50,106 nt of DNA from Actinomycetota bacterium (GCA_002737595.1 NSHZ01000004.1:1-50106), one strand, 5' to 3'. Positions 32,265-40,114 are shown, counted from the stretch's first letter. Translations and numbers: made by a program. Notes: generated by a model not told the origin, from the sequence alone.

Positions 32265-32552
32265 CTAGCGCAGAATCCAATGCTCTACTGATGGCGGTTC
32301 GGCAAAAAAGGGTGAGATAGCTGCTCTCCACTGGATAAACCGATCAGATTCTCTAAAGCCCACCGTGTGCGCCTCGAGCGTTTCCCATGCGATGGCGAGC
32401 ATGACCACATCCGGGCGCTCAATTCCTCTATGTACATGGACATCAATAAAGCCATCCGCACCGCGCACGATGTCTAGCGCGCTCTTGAGAACCTCTTCGA
32501 ATTCATCAGCGCGCCCGGGGGAGATGGTGATGTAAGCAATTTCCATGATCAT
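32265..32552 (-). CDS. Antibiotic biosynthesis monooxygenase (ABM) domain protein
   Basis: A 95-residue single-domain alpha-beta barrel protein of the ABM type: EIAYITISPGRADEFEEVL, then GADGFIDVHVHRGIERP and a C-terminal strand region. Members include small monooxygenases and heme-degrading enzymes as well as proteins of unknown role; no decisive catalytic residue can be named. The first ATG (32552) is preferred over the one two codons later because a minus-strand TACCAT lies exactly 6 nt before it, with CTGACA 17 nt further upstream, suggesting a leaderless mRNA. The frame continues open for 19 codons after its TAG. Confidence 0.75.
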   Translation of the reverse strand: MIMEIAYITISPGRADEFEEVLKSALDIVRGADGFIDVHVHRGIERPDVVMLAIAWETLEAHTVGFRESDRFIQWRAAISPFFAEPPSVEHWILR

Positions 32553-32558
32553 GGGTCG

Positions 32559-32587
32559 ATGGTAACCCTAGACTTCTCCTATGTCAG
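32559..32587. promoter_or_regulatory. Divergent leaderless promoters of the ABM gene and mobA
   Basis: The two start codons are only 28 nt apart. On the minus strand TACCAT (32564-32559) is 6 nt before ATG 32552 and CTGACA (32587-32582) is 17 nt upstream of it, inside mobA. On the plus strand TAGACT (32569-32574) is 6 nt before ATG 32581. The two -10 boxes are 4 bp apart, so the promoters must exclude each other. Confidence 0.55.
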
Positions 32588-33153
32588 AGTTTGCCGCCAT
32601 CTTGCTCACTGGCGGAAGTGGGCGTCGCCTAGGGGGAATTAATAAGGCACATTTAGAAGTCGCCGGCAGAAGTTGCTTTACGCATGTTCTCGAAGCTTTG
32701 CATTCGGCGCAATCAGTGGTTGTGGTGGGAGAGACGATCCCTCATAAAGACCCTCGACTCATATTTATTCAGGAGGAGCCGATAGGTAGTGGGCCGGTAG
32801 CCGCCATTTCGGCGGCGCTTCCCTTAGTCATGACGAAATATGTAGCCGTAGTTTCGGTCGATGTTCCGTTAGTGATGGGTGCTTTCGAAGAGTTGCTTTC
32901 AGCGTGGAGTAGTACAGATATCGCCCTTGTGGCTTCAGATGGAACCCACGAGAGCTACCTAGTATCGCTTTTTGATACCGATGCGCTTCGAGGCGCGATC
33001 GCCAAGCTTTCCACGACAAATAACGCATCAGTAAAATCCGTCTTAGCGCACTTGTCATATCGGTCCGTAAAAGTAAGCAACCCCGATATGTTGATTGATG
33101 TAGATACCCGAGAAGATCTCAGCAGAGTGGAAGAAATCCTTAGTAGGAGGTAG
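32581..33153 (+). CDS. mobA: Molybdenum cofactor guanylyltransferase (MobA-like NTP transferase)
   Basis: Nucleotidyltransferase of 190 residues that attaches GMP to molybdopterin to make the guanine dinucleotide cofactor. The N-terminal loop LLTGGSGRRLGGINKAHLEV contains the family pattern with the essential Lys, and VSVDVPLVMG holds the metal-binding Asp region. The start is supported by the leaderless promoter. The neighbouring DUF6457 gene, often found beside or fused to MobA, starts 4 nt after its stop. MobA-like proteins can be difficult to tell from other small NTP transferases, but this pairing favours the assignment. Confidence 0.85.
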   Translation: MSEFAAILLTGGSGRRLGGINKAHLEVAGRSCFTHVLEALHSAQSVVVVGETIPHKDPRLIFIQEEPIGSGPVAAISAALPLVMTKYVAVVSVDVPLVMGAFEELLSAWSSTDIALVASDGTHESYLVSLFDTDALRGAIAKLSTTNNASVKSVLAHLSYRSVKVSNPDMLIDVDTREDLSRVEEILSRR

Positions 33154-33157
33154 CGCA

Positions 33158-33397
33158 GTGAGTGACGTAGAGCGTTGGAGTGAAGTGGTGGCGGCCGAGT
33201 TAGGCATCACCTCCGCAGTCGATGTAACGGCCATTTTGGAGCTCACCAAAGATGTCGCCCACGGAGTGGTTCGCCCGGCGGCCCCCATCGCCGCGTACTT
33301 GCTCGGCTTAGTGGCCGGGGCAGATCCGGCAAGGGAAGCAGAGGCCGAGGCTACTATCCGCCGCCTGGCGCAAGAGTGGGTCCCGCAGGAGCTCTAG
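33158..33397 (+). CDS. DUF6457 domain protein
   Basis: A 79-residue helical protein starting at GTG 33158, four bases after mobA, with AGGAGG upstream at the mobA end. The pattern MSDVERWSEVVAAELGI, VVRPAAPIAAYLLGLVAG and a final EW matches DUF6457, a small domain found next to or fused to MobA in actinobacteria. It probably assists molybdenum cofactor handling; nothing more specific is known. Confidence 0.8.
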   Translation: MSDVERWSEVVAAELGITSAVDVTAILELTKDVAHGVVRPAAPIAAYLLGLVAGADPAREAEAEATIRRLAQEWVPQEL

Positions 33398-33489
33398 CCG
33401 CAACGGCACGCGGGTTTCGCGCTCCTCCTACGGCGTGTACCCTGGGCTGGCTTGCGACTCTTCGGTCATCGATCCGGAGGTGGCAGCGA

Positions 33490-33562
33490 GCCCCCTTAGC
33501 TCAGTAGGTAGAGCGTCTCCATGGTAAGGAGAAGGTCTACGGTTCGATTCCGTAAGGGGGCC
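33490..33562 (+). tRNA. tRNA-Thr (anticodon GGT)
   Basis: GCCCCCT (33490-33496) pairs with AGGGGGC (33555-33561). The anticodon loop ATGGTAA gives GGT, and the T arm is TACGG-TTCGATT-CCGTA. No CCA is encoded, and the discriminator base is C. A candidate promoter, TTTCGC (33415-33420), 17 nt, TACCCT (33438-33443), lies upstream. Confidence 0.93.
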
Positions 33563-33616
33563 CTGGTTCTTCCCACCTCAACGGGCATTTGGCTCACTTG
33601 AGGCGTGCAGAGCTGG

Positions 33617-33690
33617 GGCGGGGTAGCTCAGTCTGGTAGAGCAAGCGGCTCATAATCGCTGTGTCGCCGGTTCAAGTCCGGCCTCCGCTA
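33617..33690 (+). tRNA. tRNA-Met, elongator (anticodon CAT)
   Basis: The acceptor GGCGGGG (33617-33623) pairs with CTCCGCT (33683-33689) with two G-U pairs, one of them terminal; the anticodon loop is CTCATAA and the T arm is GCCGG-TTCAAGT-CCGGC. The anticodon stem lacks the three G-C pairs of initiator tRNA, so it is the elongator. CCA is not encoded. A lysidine-modified tRNA-Ile(CAT) cannot be fully excluded. Confidence 0.9.
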
Positions 33691-33720
33691 CAAAGCAGGC
33701 CCCAGAAGTGGGCACCTGCA

Positions 33721-33770
33721 GTACGACTGAGTGCGACTGGGTAGGGCTGGGTATGGCTGGGTAAGTCTGG
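33721..33770 (+). repeat. Five tandem copies of a degenerate 10-bp repeat
   Basis: The units GTACGACTGA, GTGCGACTGG, GTAGGGCTGG, GTATGGCTGG and GTAAGTCTGG follow one another exactly, with consensus GTANNNCTGG. They lie in the 210-nt gap between tRNA-Met and rpmG. The period equals about one helical turn. Confidence 0.85.
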
Positions 33771-33862
33771 CGACTTACGCAGGATTTTCCGGAAAGGTAC
33801 CTCTCCAGGTAGCCTTCTCACGTCCCAGAAGCACGTTCACGGAGTTAACGGGAAGCCCACCT

Positions 33863-33889
33863 GGGTTTCGAGGGTTTCGAAGGTTTTGA
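33863..33889 (+). repeat. Three tandem copies of a 9-bp repeat before rpmG
   Basis: GGGTTTCGA, GGGTTTCGA and AGGTTTTGA are contiguous and end one base before the rpmG ribosome site GGGGAG. They are in the presumed 5' leader of rpmG. Confidence 0.8.
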
Positions 33890-33900
33890 GGGGAGTCGTC

Positions 33901-34071
33901 ATGGCTAGCAAGAGCGCCGATATTCGGCCAAAGATCACCATGGCATGCGTAGATTGCAAAGAGCGCAACTACATCACCAAGAAGAACCGTCGTAACGACC
34001 CAGACCGCATGGAGCTGAAGAAGTTCTGCCCACGCTGCAAGTTGTCGACTGTTCACCGCGAGACTCGCTAA
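33901..34071 (+). CDS. rpmG: 50S ribosomal protein L33
   Basis: A 56-residue ribosomal protein of the large subunit, zinc-ribbon (C+) form with Cys16, Cys19, Cys43 and Cys46. The start is ATG 33901, with AGGGGAG upstream; the longer frame from 33886 would include the ribosome site. Some actinobacteria carry a second cysteine-free L33 for low zinc; this one is the zinc form. It precedes the hadA-like gene by 12 nt, the usual actinobacterial order. Confidence 0.96.
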   Translation: MASKSADIRPKITMACVDCKERNYITKKNRRNDPDRMELKKFCPRCKLSTVHRETR

Positions 34072-34083
34072 TTACTGAGCCTC

Positions 34084-34485
34084 ATGGCTCTCTCTCCTGA
34101 ATTCTTAGGTCGCGCGTATCGCGCTCCTGAGATCCATACTGTTACTGCCGATGAAGTGAACGCTTTTTTGCGCGCCGTCGGAGAACCCATCGGCGACATT
34201 GCCCCGCCCACCTTTGCCATCAAATTAGCGCTCGCAGAATCTGAAAGCGTGATGAAGAGCCCAGAGCTTGGTCTCGACTGGAACCGAGTGGTGCATGGAG
34301 ATCAACGCTTTGAATATCGACGCGCTATTCACGTCGGTGATGTACTCGATTGCGAAACGGTGATTGAAGCTATCAAGTCTGTGGCCGGCAATGACATCAT
34401 CACGACTCGATGCGATCTTATGAGTGGGACAGAACTTGTGGTGCGTTCCTGGGCAGTGCTCTTCTTTAGAGGACCAGAGAAATGA
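34084..34485 (+). CDS. hadA: MaoC-like dehydratase subunit, HadA-like
   Basis: A 133-residue hot-dog protein of the FAS1-like dehydratase (UPF0336) type: FLGRAYRAPEIHTVTADEVNAFLRAVG followed by DWNRVVHGDQRFEYRRAIHVGD in shorter matched pieces. In mycobacteria HadA forms a heterodimer with HadB, which supplies the catalytic residues, as (3R)-hydroxyacyl-ACP dehydratase. Here the same two genes overlap by 4 nt (ATGA) downstream of rpmG. Lineages without mycolic acids keep this pair too, so its acyl substrate is open. Confidence 0.87.
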   Translation: MALSPEFLGRAYRAPEIHTVTADEVNAFLRAVGEPIGDIAPPTFAIKLALAESESVMKSPELGLDWNRVVHGDQRFEYRRAIHVGDVLDCETVIEAIKSVAGNDIITTRCDLMSGTELVVRSWAVLFFRGPEK

Positions 34486-34907
34486 ACCGACTTTCTTACG
34501 CAGCACTTTCAGTCGGCAACGTATTGCCGGCACGCACGTTCGAGATCACGCGGGCAGATCTCAAACGTTATGCCGATGCCAGCGGCGATCAGAATCCAAT
34601 TCACCAAGACGAGGCATTTGCCATCAGTGTCGGCCTTCCGAACCTCATTGCACATGGGATGTACACGATGGCACTTGCTGGCAAATTCATCACAGACTGG
34701 GCGGGCGATATCACCGCTCTTCAAGAGTTTGGTGTGCGCTTTACCAAGCCGGTCATCGTTGCGGCCGACACTCCTGCGGTGGTCATCTTCTCTGGTTCTG
34801 TAACCGAGCTGCTCTCTAATAACTCCGTGAAGGTCGAAATTCAGGCGATGAGTGAGGGGGTCAAAGTACTTGGCCAGGCCCGCGCTATCGTTTCATGCGA
34901 TGAGTGA
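34482..34907 (+). CDS. hadB: MaoC-like dehydratase catalytic subunit, HadB-like
   Basis: A 141-residue hot-dog protein with the hydratase 2 motif in YADASGDQNPIHQDEAFA, where Asp and His of DxNPIH are catalytic. IAHGMYTMALAG follows, as in R-specific hydratases. It is the active partner of the upstream HadA-like protein, dehydrating 3-hydroxyacyl thioesters in fatty acid synthesis. The start overlaps hadA (ATGA) and the end overlaps the next gene by 8 nt. Confidence 0.9.
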   Translation: MNRLSYAALSVGNVLPARTFEITRADLKRYADASGDQNPIHQDEAFAISVGLPNLIAHGMYTMALAGKFITDWAGDITALQEFGVRFTKPVIVAADTPAVVIFSGSVTELLSNNSVKVEIQAMSEGVKVLGQARAIVSCDE

Positions 34908-35808
34908 GATACCGGCTGATGTAAGTGCGCTCGCGGACTTGCGTGTGCAAGCCAAAGCGAATAAAGATTTTGCGCTGGCCGATCAACTACGAGATCAACT
35001 TTTAGATCTTGGTTGGCAGATCAAAGATATTCCTGGTTCCTATGAACTGACTCCGCGCAGTGCCTACCAAATATGGAAAGCATTTACAGAAGTTCCTGAA
35101 GTGAAGATAAATGCCCCCTATCTTGCGATCATCAAAGTCGACGGTTGGCTAGCAGATATTCAGGAATCTACGAACGCTCTACTCACATTTTCGCCATTTA
35201 TTGAAGTCGTCCTTATTGATGTATCCGGCGATGCCGAAGTCGGAGTGGGAGTACATGAACTTGCAAAATCTCTCCGCGTACACGAAATTCACCTCGGGAG
35301 CGATCCCGGTTGGGGTCTCGTAATGCGGACGGCAGCTGAAAAGTTTGTCGCGGAATTCGTCGTCCTCATGGACCCATCAACGTTGCTCACTTCTGATCCA
35401 ATTCCCCAACTAGAGAGTGCGTTTGCTGATTCGACTGTGGTCAGCGCTGGTTGGCGCGGTGCTCTGGTCAACATAGAAGATGCCTGGCGTAGCGTCGATG
35501 ACAAGGGATCAGGAGAAGTTGATGTACTCCTGGGTTACTTCATGGCCATACGTCGAGAATCTCTACTGGCAACCGATGCTCCCCACCCGAAGGCGATCTT
35601 CTATCGCAACGCCGATCTTGAGCTCTCCCTCTTATTGAGGGAGCAAGGTGGTCGGCTCATCGCGCTCGATCTACCTCTTGAGCAACGGCGACATCGGGGC
35701 TACCACGATTCTGATCCGGCAATCCGCGAGCGGGAATCGAAGAAGAATTACGACCGTATATTGACGAAGTTTCGTGGACGCAGCGAGATTCTCTCGCCTC
35801 GTCGCTAG
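34900..35808 (+). CDS. Glycosyltransferase-like protein with a CysRS-tail-like N-terminal domain
   Basis: A 302-residue protein starting at ATG 34900 (8-nt overlap with hadB). Residues about 5-50 (LADLRVQAKANKDFALADQL and RDQLLDLGWQIKDIPG) match the helical C-terminal piece of cysteinyl-tRNA synthetase. The rest looks like a GT-A fold: a first strand YLAIIKVDGWLADI, a segment EFVVLMDPSTLL where family 2 enzymes have a DxD, then AGWRGALVN, FMAIRRESLL and a final helical part. The canonical DxD is not obvious, so enzymatic activity is uncertain. It lies between hadB and murB, suggesting a cell-envelope role. Confidence 0.6.
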   Translation: MSEIPADVSALADLRVQAKANKDFALADQLRDQLLDLGWQIKDIPGSYELTPRSAYQIWKAFTEVPEVKINAPYLAIIKVDGWLADIQESTNALLTFSPFIEVVLIDVSGDAEVGVGVHELAKSLRVHEIHLGSDPGWGLVMRTAAEKFVAEFVVLMDPSTLLTSDPIPQLESAFADSTVVSAGWRGALVNIEDAWRSVDDKGSGEVDVLLGYFMAIRRESLLATDAPHPKAIFYRNADLELSLLLREQGGRLIALDLPLEQRRHRGYHDSDPAIRERESKKNYDRILTKFRGRSEILSPRR

Positions 35809-35816
35809 CGAACGCC

Positions 35817-35828
35817 TACGCTCGCACT
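35817..35828 (+). promoter_or_regulatory. Leaderless promoter -10 box of murB
   Basis: TACGCT (35817-35822) lies six bases before ATG 35829, with no ribosome site between. It sits in the 20-nt gap after the glycosyltransferase-like gene, so murB can be transcribed separately. Confidence 0.5.
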
Positions 35829-36833
35829 ATGAGTAATCGGGCATCTGCGCTCACCACCCTTCGAGTAGGTGGTCAGATCTCTACCTTTATTGATGCAAAG
35901 AGCGAATCTCAATTCATCGATGCCCTGCAAAAATATCCCGATGCCCTGGTGATGGGCGGCGGTTCTAACCTGCTCTTTGCAGATGCCGAGTGTGCACGCC
36001 CAGTGATAAAGGCAAGCATGCGCGGCGTCGCTCATGAAGTAGATGCGTGTAGCGGCGCCACCTGGACGGTAAGTGCAGGGGAGAATTGGGATCACTTCGT
36101 CTTAGCCACCGTCGAGGCGGGTTGTGCAGGACTTGAAAACTTGAGTGGAATTCCAGGCACTGTAGGCGGCGCTCCGATACAAAATATTGGCGCTTATGGC
36201 AGTGAACTCAATTCACTTATTGCACGTGTGCGTGTTTTTGATCGCAAACTGGGGGAGATCCGAACTTTTGCTGCTGCTGACTGCGGATTTGGTTATCGCA
36301 CCTCAATGTTTAAAAAAGAAGTAGACCGTTACGCCGTTCTCGAGGTGACCCTGCAGTTGCGCGTTGGCGAGATGAGTAACGAAATTGCGTATGCCGAACT
36401 TGCCACCGAGCTTGGAATCAAAGTGGGTGAGCGCGCTTCTGTGAATGCTGTGCGCAAAGCTGTCTTAGCCATTCGCGGTCGCAAAGGCATGGTGTTGGAC
36501 GAAACTGATACTGATACGTGGTCTGTCGGCTCATTCTTTATCAATCCCACGCTGCCGGCTTCGAAAATTCCCACCGGCGCACCTGCATGGGAGCAAGAAG
36601 ATGGTCTTGTAAAAACTTCAGCTGCCTGGTTGATTGAAAATTCTGGAACGACCAAAGGTGAGCGCTTTGGCAATGCGGCAGTCTCGTCTAAACATGTCTT
36701 GGCGCTTACAAATACCGGAAGTGCAACAAGTGAAGAGATAATGGAAGCGGCTCGCATAATTTGCGCACGCGTCGAGAAACGTTTTTCCATCACCTTGCAA
36801 CCAGAAGTGAGAATTGTGGGGGCGCAGTTGTGA
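35829..36833 (+). CDS. murB: UDP-N-acetylmuramate dehydrogenase
   Basis: FAD-dependent enzyme that reduces UDP-GlcNAc-enolpyruvate to UDP-MurNAc, the second committed step of peptidoglycan synthesis. The 334 residues show the FAD-binding segments VMGGGSNLLFAD and LSGIPGTVGGAPIQNIGAYG, the type I segment GYRTSMFK, the proton-donor serine in GSFFINP, and the final glutamate in LQPEVRIVG. Length and motifs fit type I MurB. It overlaps the NmrA-like gene by 4 nt. Confidence 0.95.
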   Translation: MSNRASALTTLRVGGQISTFIDAKSESQFIDALQKYPDALVMGGGSNLLFADAECARPVIKASMRGVAHEVDACSGATWTVSAGENWDHFVLATVEAGCAGLENLSGIPGTVGGAPIQNIGAYGSELNSLIARVRVFDRKLGEIRTFAAADCGFGYRTSMFKKEVDRYAVLEVTLQLRVGEMSNEIAYAELATELGIKVGERASVNAVRKAVLAIRGRKGMVLDETDTDTWSVGSFFINPTLPASKIPTGAPAWEQEDGLVKTSAAWLIENSGTTKGERFGNAAVSSKHVLALTNTGSATSEEIMEAARIICARVEKRFSITLQPEVRIVGAQL

Positions 36834-37567
36834 GCGTTACCGCAGTTATTGGTGGGGCAGGAAAGAGCGGCCAGGCGGTGCTCTCTGCACTAGCAGCGCG
36901 ACATCTAGAAAGTAGGTCGCTCACACGTGCTGAAATAGATCTCAACACTGGCGTCGGATTAACTGAATCGCTCCGTGGTTGTCACGCCCTTTATGCACTC
37001 GCACCCAATTTTCATCAAGATGAGGTGGGTATTGCTGAGAGGGTAGTGAAAGCTGCAAGGGATGCGGGCGTGACGAGAATCGTTTTCCACTCAGTTCTGC
37101 AACCGCAAGTAAGTGCGATGCCCCATCACCTGGCTAAGTCGCGCGCCGAAGAGGTCGTCATCAACTCTGGTCTGGAATGGGCGATTTTGCAGCCCTGCGC
37201 TTACGCGCAGAATTTCACCCCGGAAGTAGTGGGCGCACTCGGATATCGAACAGACGCACCATTCTCGTTGGTGGACTTAGCCGATGTCGGTCAGGCCGCG
37301 CTACGCCTACTTACAGATAGCGCGACTACATATGGCACTTTCGAAGCCTGTGGTCCTACTACGTCAATCGCCGAAGTGGCGAGCCTCCTCGGTTGGGAAG
37401 TACAGGAGCGCGCGTTTACGCCAGCCGATGATTCATATGCTCAAAAATGTATCGCCGCCATGTTCGCCTATTACAACGTGCATGGCTTGCAGGGAAGTTC
37501 ACTTGCCCTTAAAGCCCTTCTTGATCGCGAACCCACCCACGCTGTCAGCGCATTGAAGCGTCGCTAA
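36830..37567 (+). CDS. NAD(P)-binding NmrA-like protein
   Basis: A 245-residue atypical SDR related to NmrA/HSCARG: the nucleotide motif [16 protein letters not shown] is at the N-terminus, IVFHSVLQPQ follows the fourth strand, and LEWAILQPCAYAQNF is the family active-site region without the classical Tyr-Lys pair. Members act as redox sensors or weak reductases. The start is GTG 36830 within the murB stop (GTGA); the longer frame from 36761 is inside murB. It converges with the aminotransferase gene 14 nt further on. Confidence 0.8.
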   Translation: MSVTAVIGGAGKSGQAVLSALAARHLESRSLTRAEIDLNTGVGLTESLRGCHALYALAPNFHQDEVGIAERVVKAARDAGVTRIVFHSVLQPQVSAMPHHLAKSRAEEVVINSGLEWAILQPCAYAQNFTPEVVGALGYRTDAPFSLVDLADVGQAALRLLTDSATTYGTFEACGPTTSIAEVASLLGWEVQERAFTPADDSYAQKCIAAMFAYYNVHGLQGSSLALKALLDREPTHAVSALKRR

Positions 37568-37581
37568 TTAAGTTGTAGCGG

Positions 37582-38817
37582 TTACTTTGCTTCGCCGAGC
37601 AACTTTTGAATGCGCGTCACACCTTCGATGAGGTCGTCATCGCCGAGCGCATACGAAAGTCGCAAGTAACCACTTGGCCCAAAAGCTTCTCCAGGAACAA
37701 CGGCAACTTCGATCTCTTCAAGAATGAGATTTGCAAGTTCAGCAGAAGTTTGTGGACGCTTTCCACGGATTTCTTTTCCTAGCAAATCCTTCACACACGG
37801 ATATACATAAAAAGCACCAAGTGGAGTGGGGCATTGCACGCCAGGAATTTCGTTGAGCATTTTAACCATAATTTTGCGACGACGATCAAAGGCTACGCGC
37901 ATTTCATGAACTGCAGTGAGGTCACCTTGGAGCGCTGCAATGGCTGCGCGTTGTGAAATGTTTGACACGTTACTGGAAAGGTGTGATTGCAAATTGCTTG
38001 CGGCTTTAATGACATCCTTGGGACCAATCATCCAACCCACGCGCCATCCAGTCATCGCGTATGTTTTTGCAACGCCATTGATAATGACGCATGTATCAGC
38101 AAGCTCTGGCACCACAACTGGCATGCTCGGTGCAGTGGCGCCGTCGTAAACCAAGTGTTCGTAAATCTCGTCGGTGATGACCCAGATGCCATGCTCCACC
38201 GCCCACTTGCCGATGGCTTCTATTTGTTCGCGTGAGTAGACCGATCCCGTGGGATTCGATGGTGAGCAGAAGAGCAACGCTTTGGTCTGTGGTGTGCGCG
38301 CGGCTTCAAGTTGCTCCACGGAAACCAAGTACCCGCTCTCTTCGCCGGCGAATACTTCGACAGCGATTCCGCCGGCCAACTTCACACACTCCGGGTAGGT
38401 AGTCCAGTAAGGGGAGGGGAGAAGTACCTCATCGCCCGCGCCCACGATGGTGGCAAATGCTTGGTAGACCGCTTGCTTGCCACCGTTGGTGATCAAGACT
38501 TGGTCGGCAGTGATCGCATAACCGGAATCACGCAGAGTTTTGCCCACTACCGCTTCGCGCATCTCGGGTAGGCCGGCGGCGGGGGTATAACGGTGGTTAG
38601 CCACCACTCCGGTAGCAGCAGCGGCAGCAGCCACGATGTAGTCAGGGGTAGGGAAGTCGGGCTCGCCCGCTCCGAAGCCGATCACGGGGCGCCCAGCAGC
38701 CTTGAGAGCCTTGGCCTTGGCATCTACTGCCAAGGTGGCCGATTCCGCGATGGCCGCGATGCGGGGGCTAATCCGGGGGCTGACGACGGGGCTGATGGGG
38801 GATGGTGCGTTGCTCAT
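37582..38817 (-). CDS. aspC: Class I pyridoxal-phosphate aminotransferase (aspartate aminotransferase type)
   Basis: PLP enzyme of 411 residues, the typical length of subgroup I-beta aspartate aminotransferases. Visible are the substrate segment [24 protein letters not shown], the PLP-binding [12 protein letters not shown], the Schiff-base Lys in [15 protein letters not shown], and the C-terminal arginine in GYLRLSYA. The start is ATG 38817; a 184-residue upstream extension would cross the tRNA-Trp gene and is rejected. A minus-strand -10-like TAGGCT at 38879-38874 gives a leader of about 50 nt. In relatives this gene also lies near secE-nusG. Exact amino acid specificity is not certain. Confidence 0.9.
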   Translation of the reverse strand: MSNAPSPISPVVSPRISPRIAAIAESATLAVDAKAKALKAAGRPVIGFGAGEPDFPTPDYIVAAAAAATGVVANHRYTPAAGLPEMREAVVGKTLRDSGYAITADQVLITNGGKQAVYQAFATIVGAGDEVLLPSPYWTTYPECVKLAGGIAVEVFAGEESGYLVSVEQLEAARTPQTKALLFCSPSNPTGSVYSREQIEAIGKWAVEHGIWVITDEIYEHLVYDGATAPSMPVVVPELADTCVIINGVAKTYAMTGWRVGWMIGPKDVIKAASNLQSHLSSNVSNISQRAAIAALQGDLTAVHEMRVAFDRRRKIMVKMLNEIPGVQCPTPLGAFYVYPCVKDLLGKEIRGKRPQTSAELANLILEEIEVAVVPGEAFGPSGYLRLSYALGDDDLIEGVTRIQKLLGEAK

Positions 38818-38934
38818 AGTGATCGCTTTCAGATCGAGAAGTTGTGGTGGAAAGGGGGAATTCTGCTCCCCATAGCCTAGAGGACACCCCCGAGTTAGAC
38901 CTGAGGAGAGGTGTCGCCTTAGACTCACTCTTCT

Positions 38935-38948
38935 TGGCGAATTCGCCA
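38935..38948. repeat. Perfect 14-bp palindrome upstream of tRNA-Trp
   Basis: TGGCGAATTCGCCA is a perfect self-complementary sequence in the 179-nt gap between the divergent aminotransferase gene and tRNA-Trp. It lies about 27 nt upstream of a -10-like TAGGCA (38975-38980). It could be a regulator site for the tRNA-secE-nusG transcript, or chance. The rest of the gap shows nothing further. Confidence 0.4.
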
Positions 38949-38996
38949 TGCTTTCGCGCGCCCTTTTGGAAGCGTAGGCATGGAGGGCAAGCTCAG

Positions 38997-39069
38997 AGGG
39001 TAGTAGCTCAATTGGTAGAGTTCCGGTCTCCAAAACCGGCGGTTGGGGGTTCAAGTCCCTCCTGCCCTG
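38997..39069 (+). tRNA. tRNA-Trp (anticodon CCA)
   Basis: AGGGTAG (38997-39003) pairs with CTGCCCT (39062-39068) with one U-G pair. The anticodon loop CTCCAAA gives CCA, the T arm is GGGGG-TTCAAGT-CCCTC, and the discriminator is G as expected for tryptophan. The full CCA end is not encoded. Its place before secE is typical of actinobacteria. Confidence 0.95.
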
Positions 39070-39129
39070 CACTGATGAGTCGGCACGAATGGGTTTGCAC
39101 GATCTAGCAGTCGAACGAGAGGTGAGCAG

Positions 39130-39354
39130 ATGAGTGAAGAAGCAAAGCCTGGCGCTGAGGCGACCAAGCGCGGACCGCGCCTGGGTCTCTTCTATCGCCA
39201 GGTGCTCTTTGAATTGCGCAAGGTCGTATGGCCCACACGCAAGCAACTCACGACCTATACCAGCGTCGTCCTTGTCTTTGTTACGGCGATCATCTTCGTT
39301 GTATCGCTCTTCGACCTTGGTCTTACCAAGCTCGTCTTCTGGGTCTTTGGTTAA
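39130..39354 (+). CDS. secE: Preprotein translocase subunit SecE
   Basis: Small subunit of the SecYEG channel, 74 residues. The amphipathic helix [20 protein letters not shown] is the family hallmark, followed by one membrane helix ([20 protein letters not shown]). The N-terminus is charged and short. GAGGTGAG precedes the ATG. It is followed 13 nt later by nusG. Confidence 0.96.
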   Translation: MSEEAKPGAEATKRGPRLGLFYRQVLFELRKVVWPTRKQLTTYTSVVLVFVTAIIFVVSLFDLGLTKLVFWVFG

Positions 39355-39367
39355 GGGGTAAGAGAAC

Positions 39368-40114
39368 ATGAGTGAAGATTTCTCGTTCGAAAGTGCATTG
39401 GCGCAAGCCAGTTCAGAAGAGGAACTCGATGGTCAAGGTGGGCTTGTTACACCACGCTACGTCGACGAAGCAGATGCCCCTGAGGCAGTTATTGATGACA
39501 GCGAGGGAAGTGACTTCGAAGGCGAAGAAGAGAAACTCGATGATCCAATGGAGGAATTCCGCGCGAAACTCCGCCTCGCTCCTGGTGATTGGTATGTAGT
39601 GCACTCATACGCCGGTTACGAAAACCGCGTGCGATCAAACCTTGAAAACCGTATTCAATCTCTTGGCATGGAAGATTACATTTTCCAGATCGAAGTTCCG
39701 CAAGAAGAAGTTACTGAAATTAAGAACGGACAGCGCAAGCAAGTAAAGCGCAATGTCTTCCCTGGTTATGTTCTTGTGCGCATGGATCTCACTGATGAGT
39801 CCTGGTCCACAGTACGTAACACCCCTGGAGTTACTGGCTTCGTCGGTCATACGCACCGGCCAAGTCCGTTAACACTGGATGAGGTCGAGAAGATTCTCGC
39901 ACCGCACCCAGTCAAGAAGTCCGACAAGCCGGAAATCCGAGTTGTCGACTTTGAAGTGGGCGAATCGGTCACCGTCATGGATGGTCCGTTTGCCACACTG
40001 CCTGCCTCGATTAACGAGATCATGCCCGAACAGCAAAAGCTCAAGGTCTTGGTTTCTATTTTCGGTCGGGAAACCCCGGTCGAACTTTCATTTAGCCAAG
40101 TTCAGAAAGTCTGA
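39368..40114 (+). CDS. nusG: Transcription termination/antitermination protein NusG
   Basis: RNA polymerase elongation factor linking transcription to Rho and the ribosome. The 248 residues consist of an acidic extension of about 70 residues, typical of actinobacteria, an NGN domain ([36 protein letters not shown]) and a C-terminal KOW domain ([20 protein letters not shown]). It is in the secE-nusG-rplK order. Confidence 0.97.
   Translation: MSEDFSFESALAQASSEEELDGQGGLVTPRYVDEADAPEAVIDDSEGSDFEGEEEKLDDPMEEFRAKLRLAPGDWYVVHSYAGYENRVRSNLENRIQSLGMEDYIFQIEVPQEEVTEIKNGQRKQVKRNVFPGYVLVRMDLTDESWSTVRNTPGVTGFVGHTHRPSPLTLDEVEKILAPHPVKKSDKPEIRVVDFEVGESVTVMDGPFATLPASINEIMPEQQKLKVLVSIFGRETPVELSFSQVQKV

Noticed and set aside
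33617..33690. Initiator tRNA-Met
   Set aside because: The anticodon stem lacks the three consecutive G-C pairs, and there is no C1-A72-type mismatch, so it is an elongator.
33721..33770. CRISPR array
   Set aside because: Units are 10 bp with no spacers, and no cas gene is in the window.
37582..39369. Long N-terminal extension of the aminotransferase frame to 39369
   Set aside because: It would run antisense through tRNA-Trp and secE, and the extra 184 residues do not fit the enzyme family. The start at 38817 gives the normal length.
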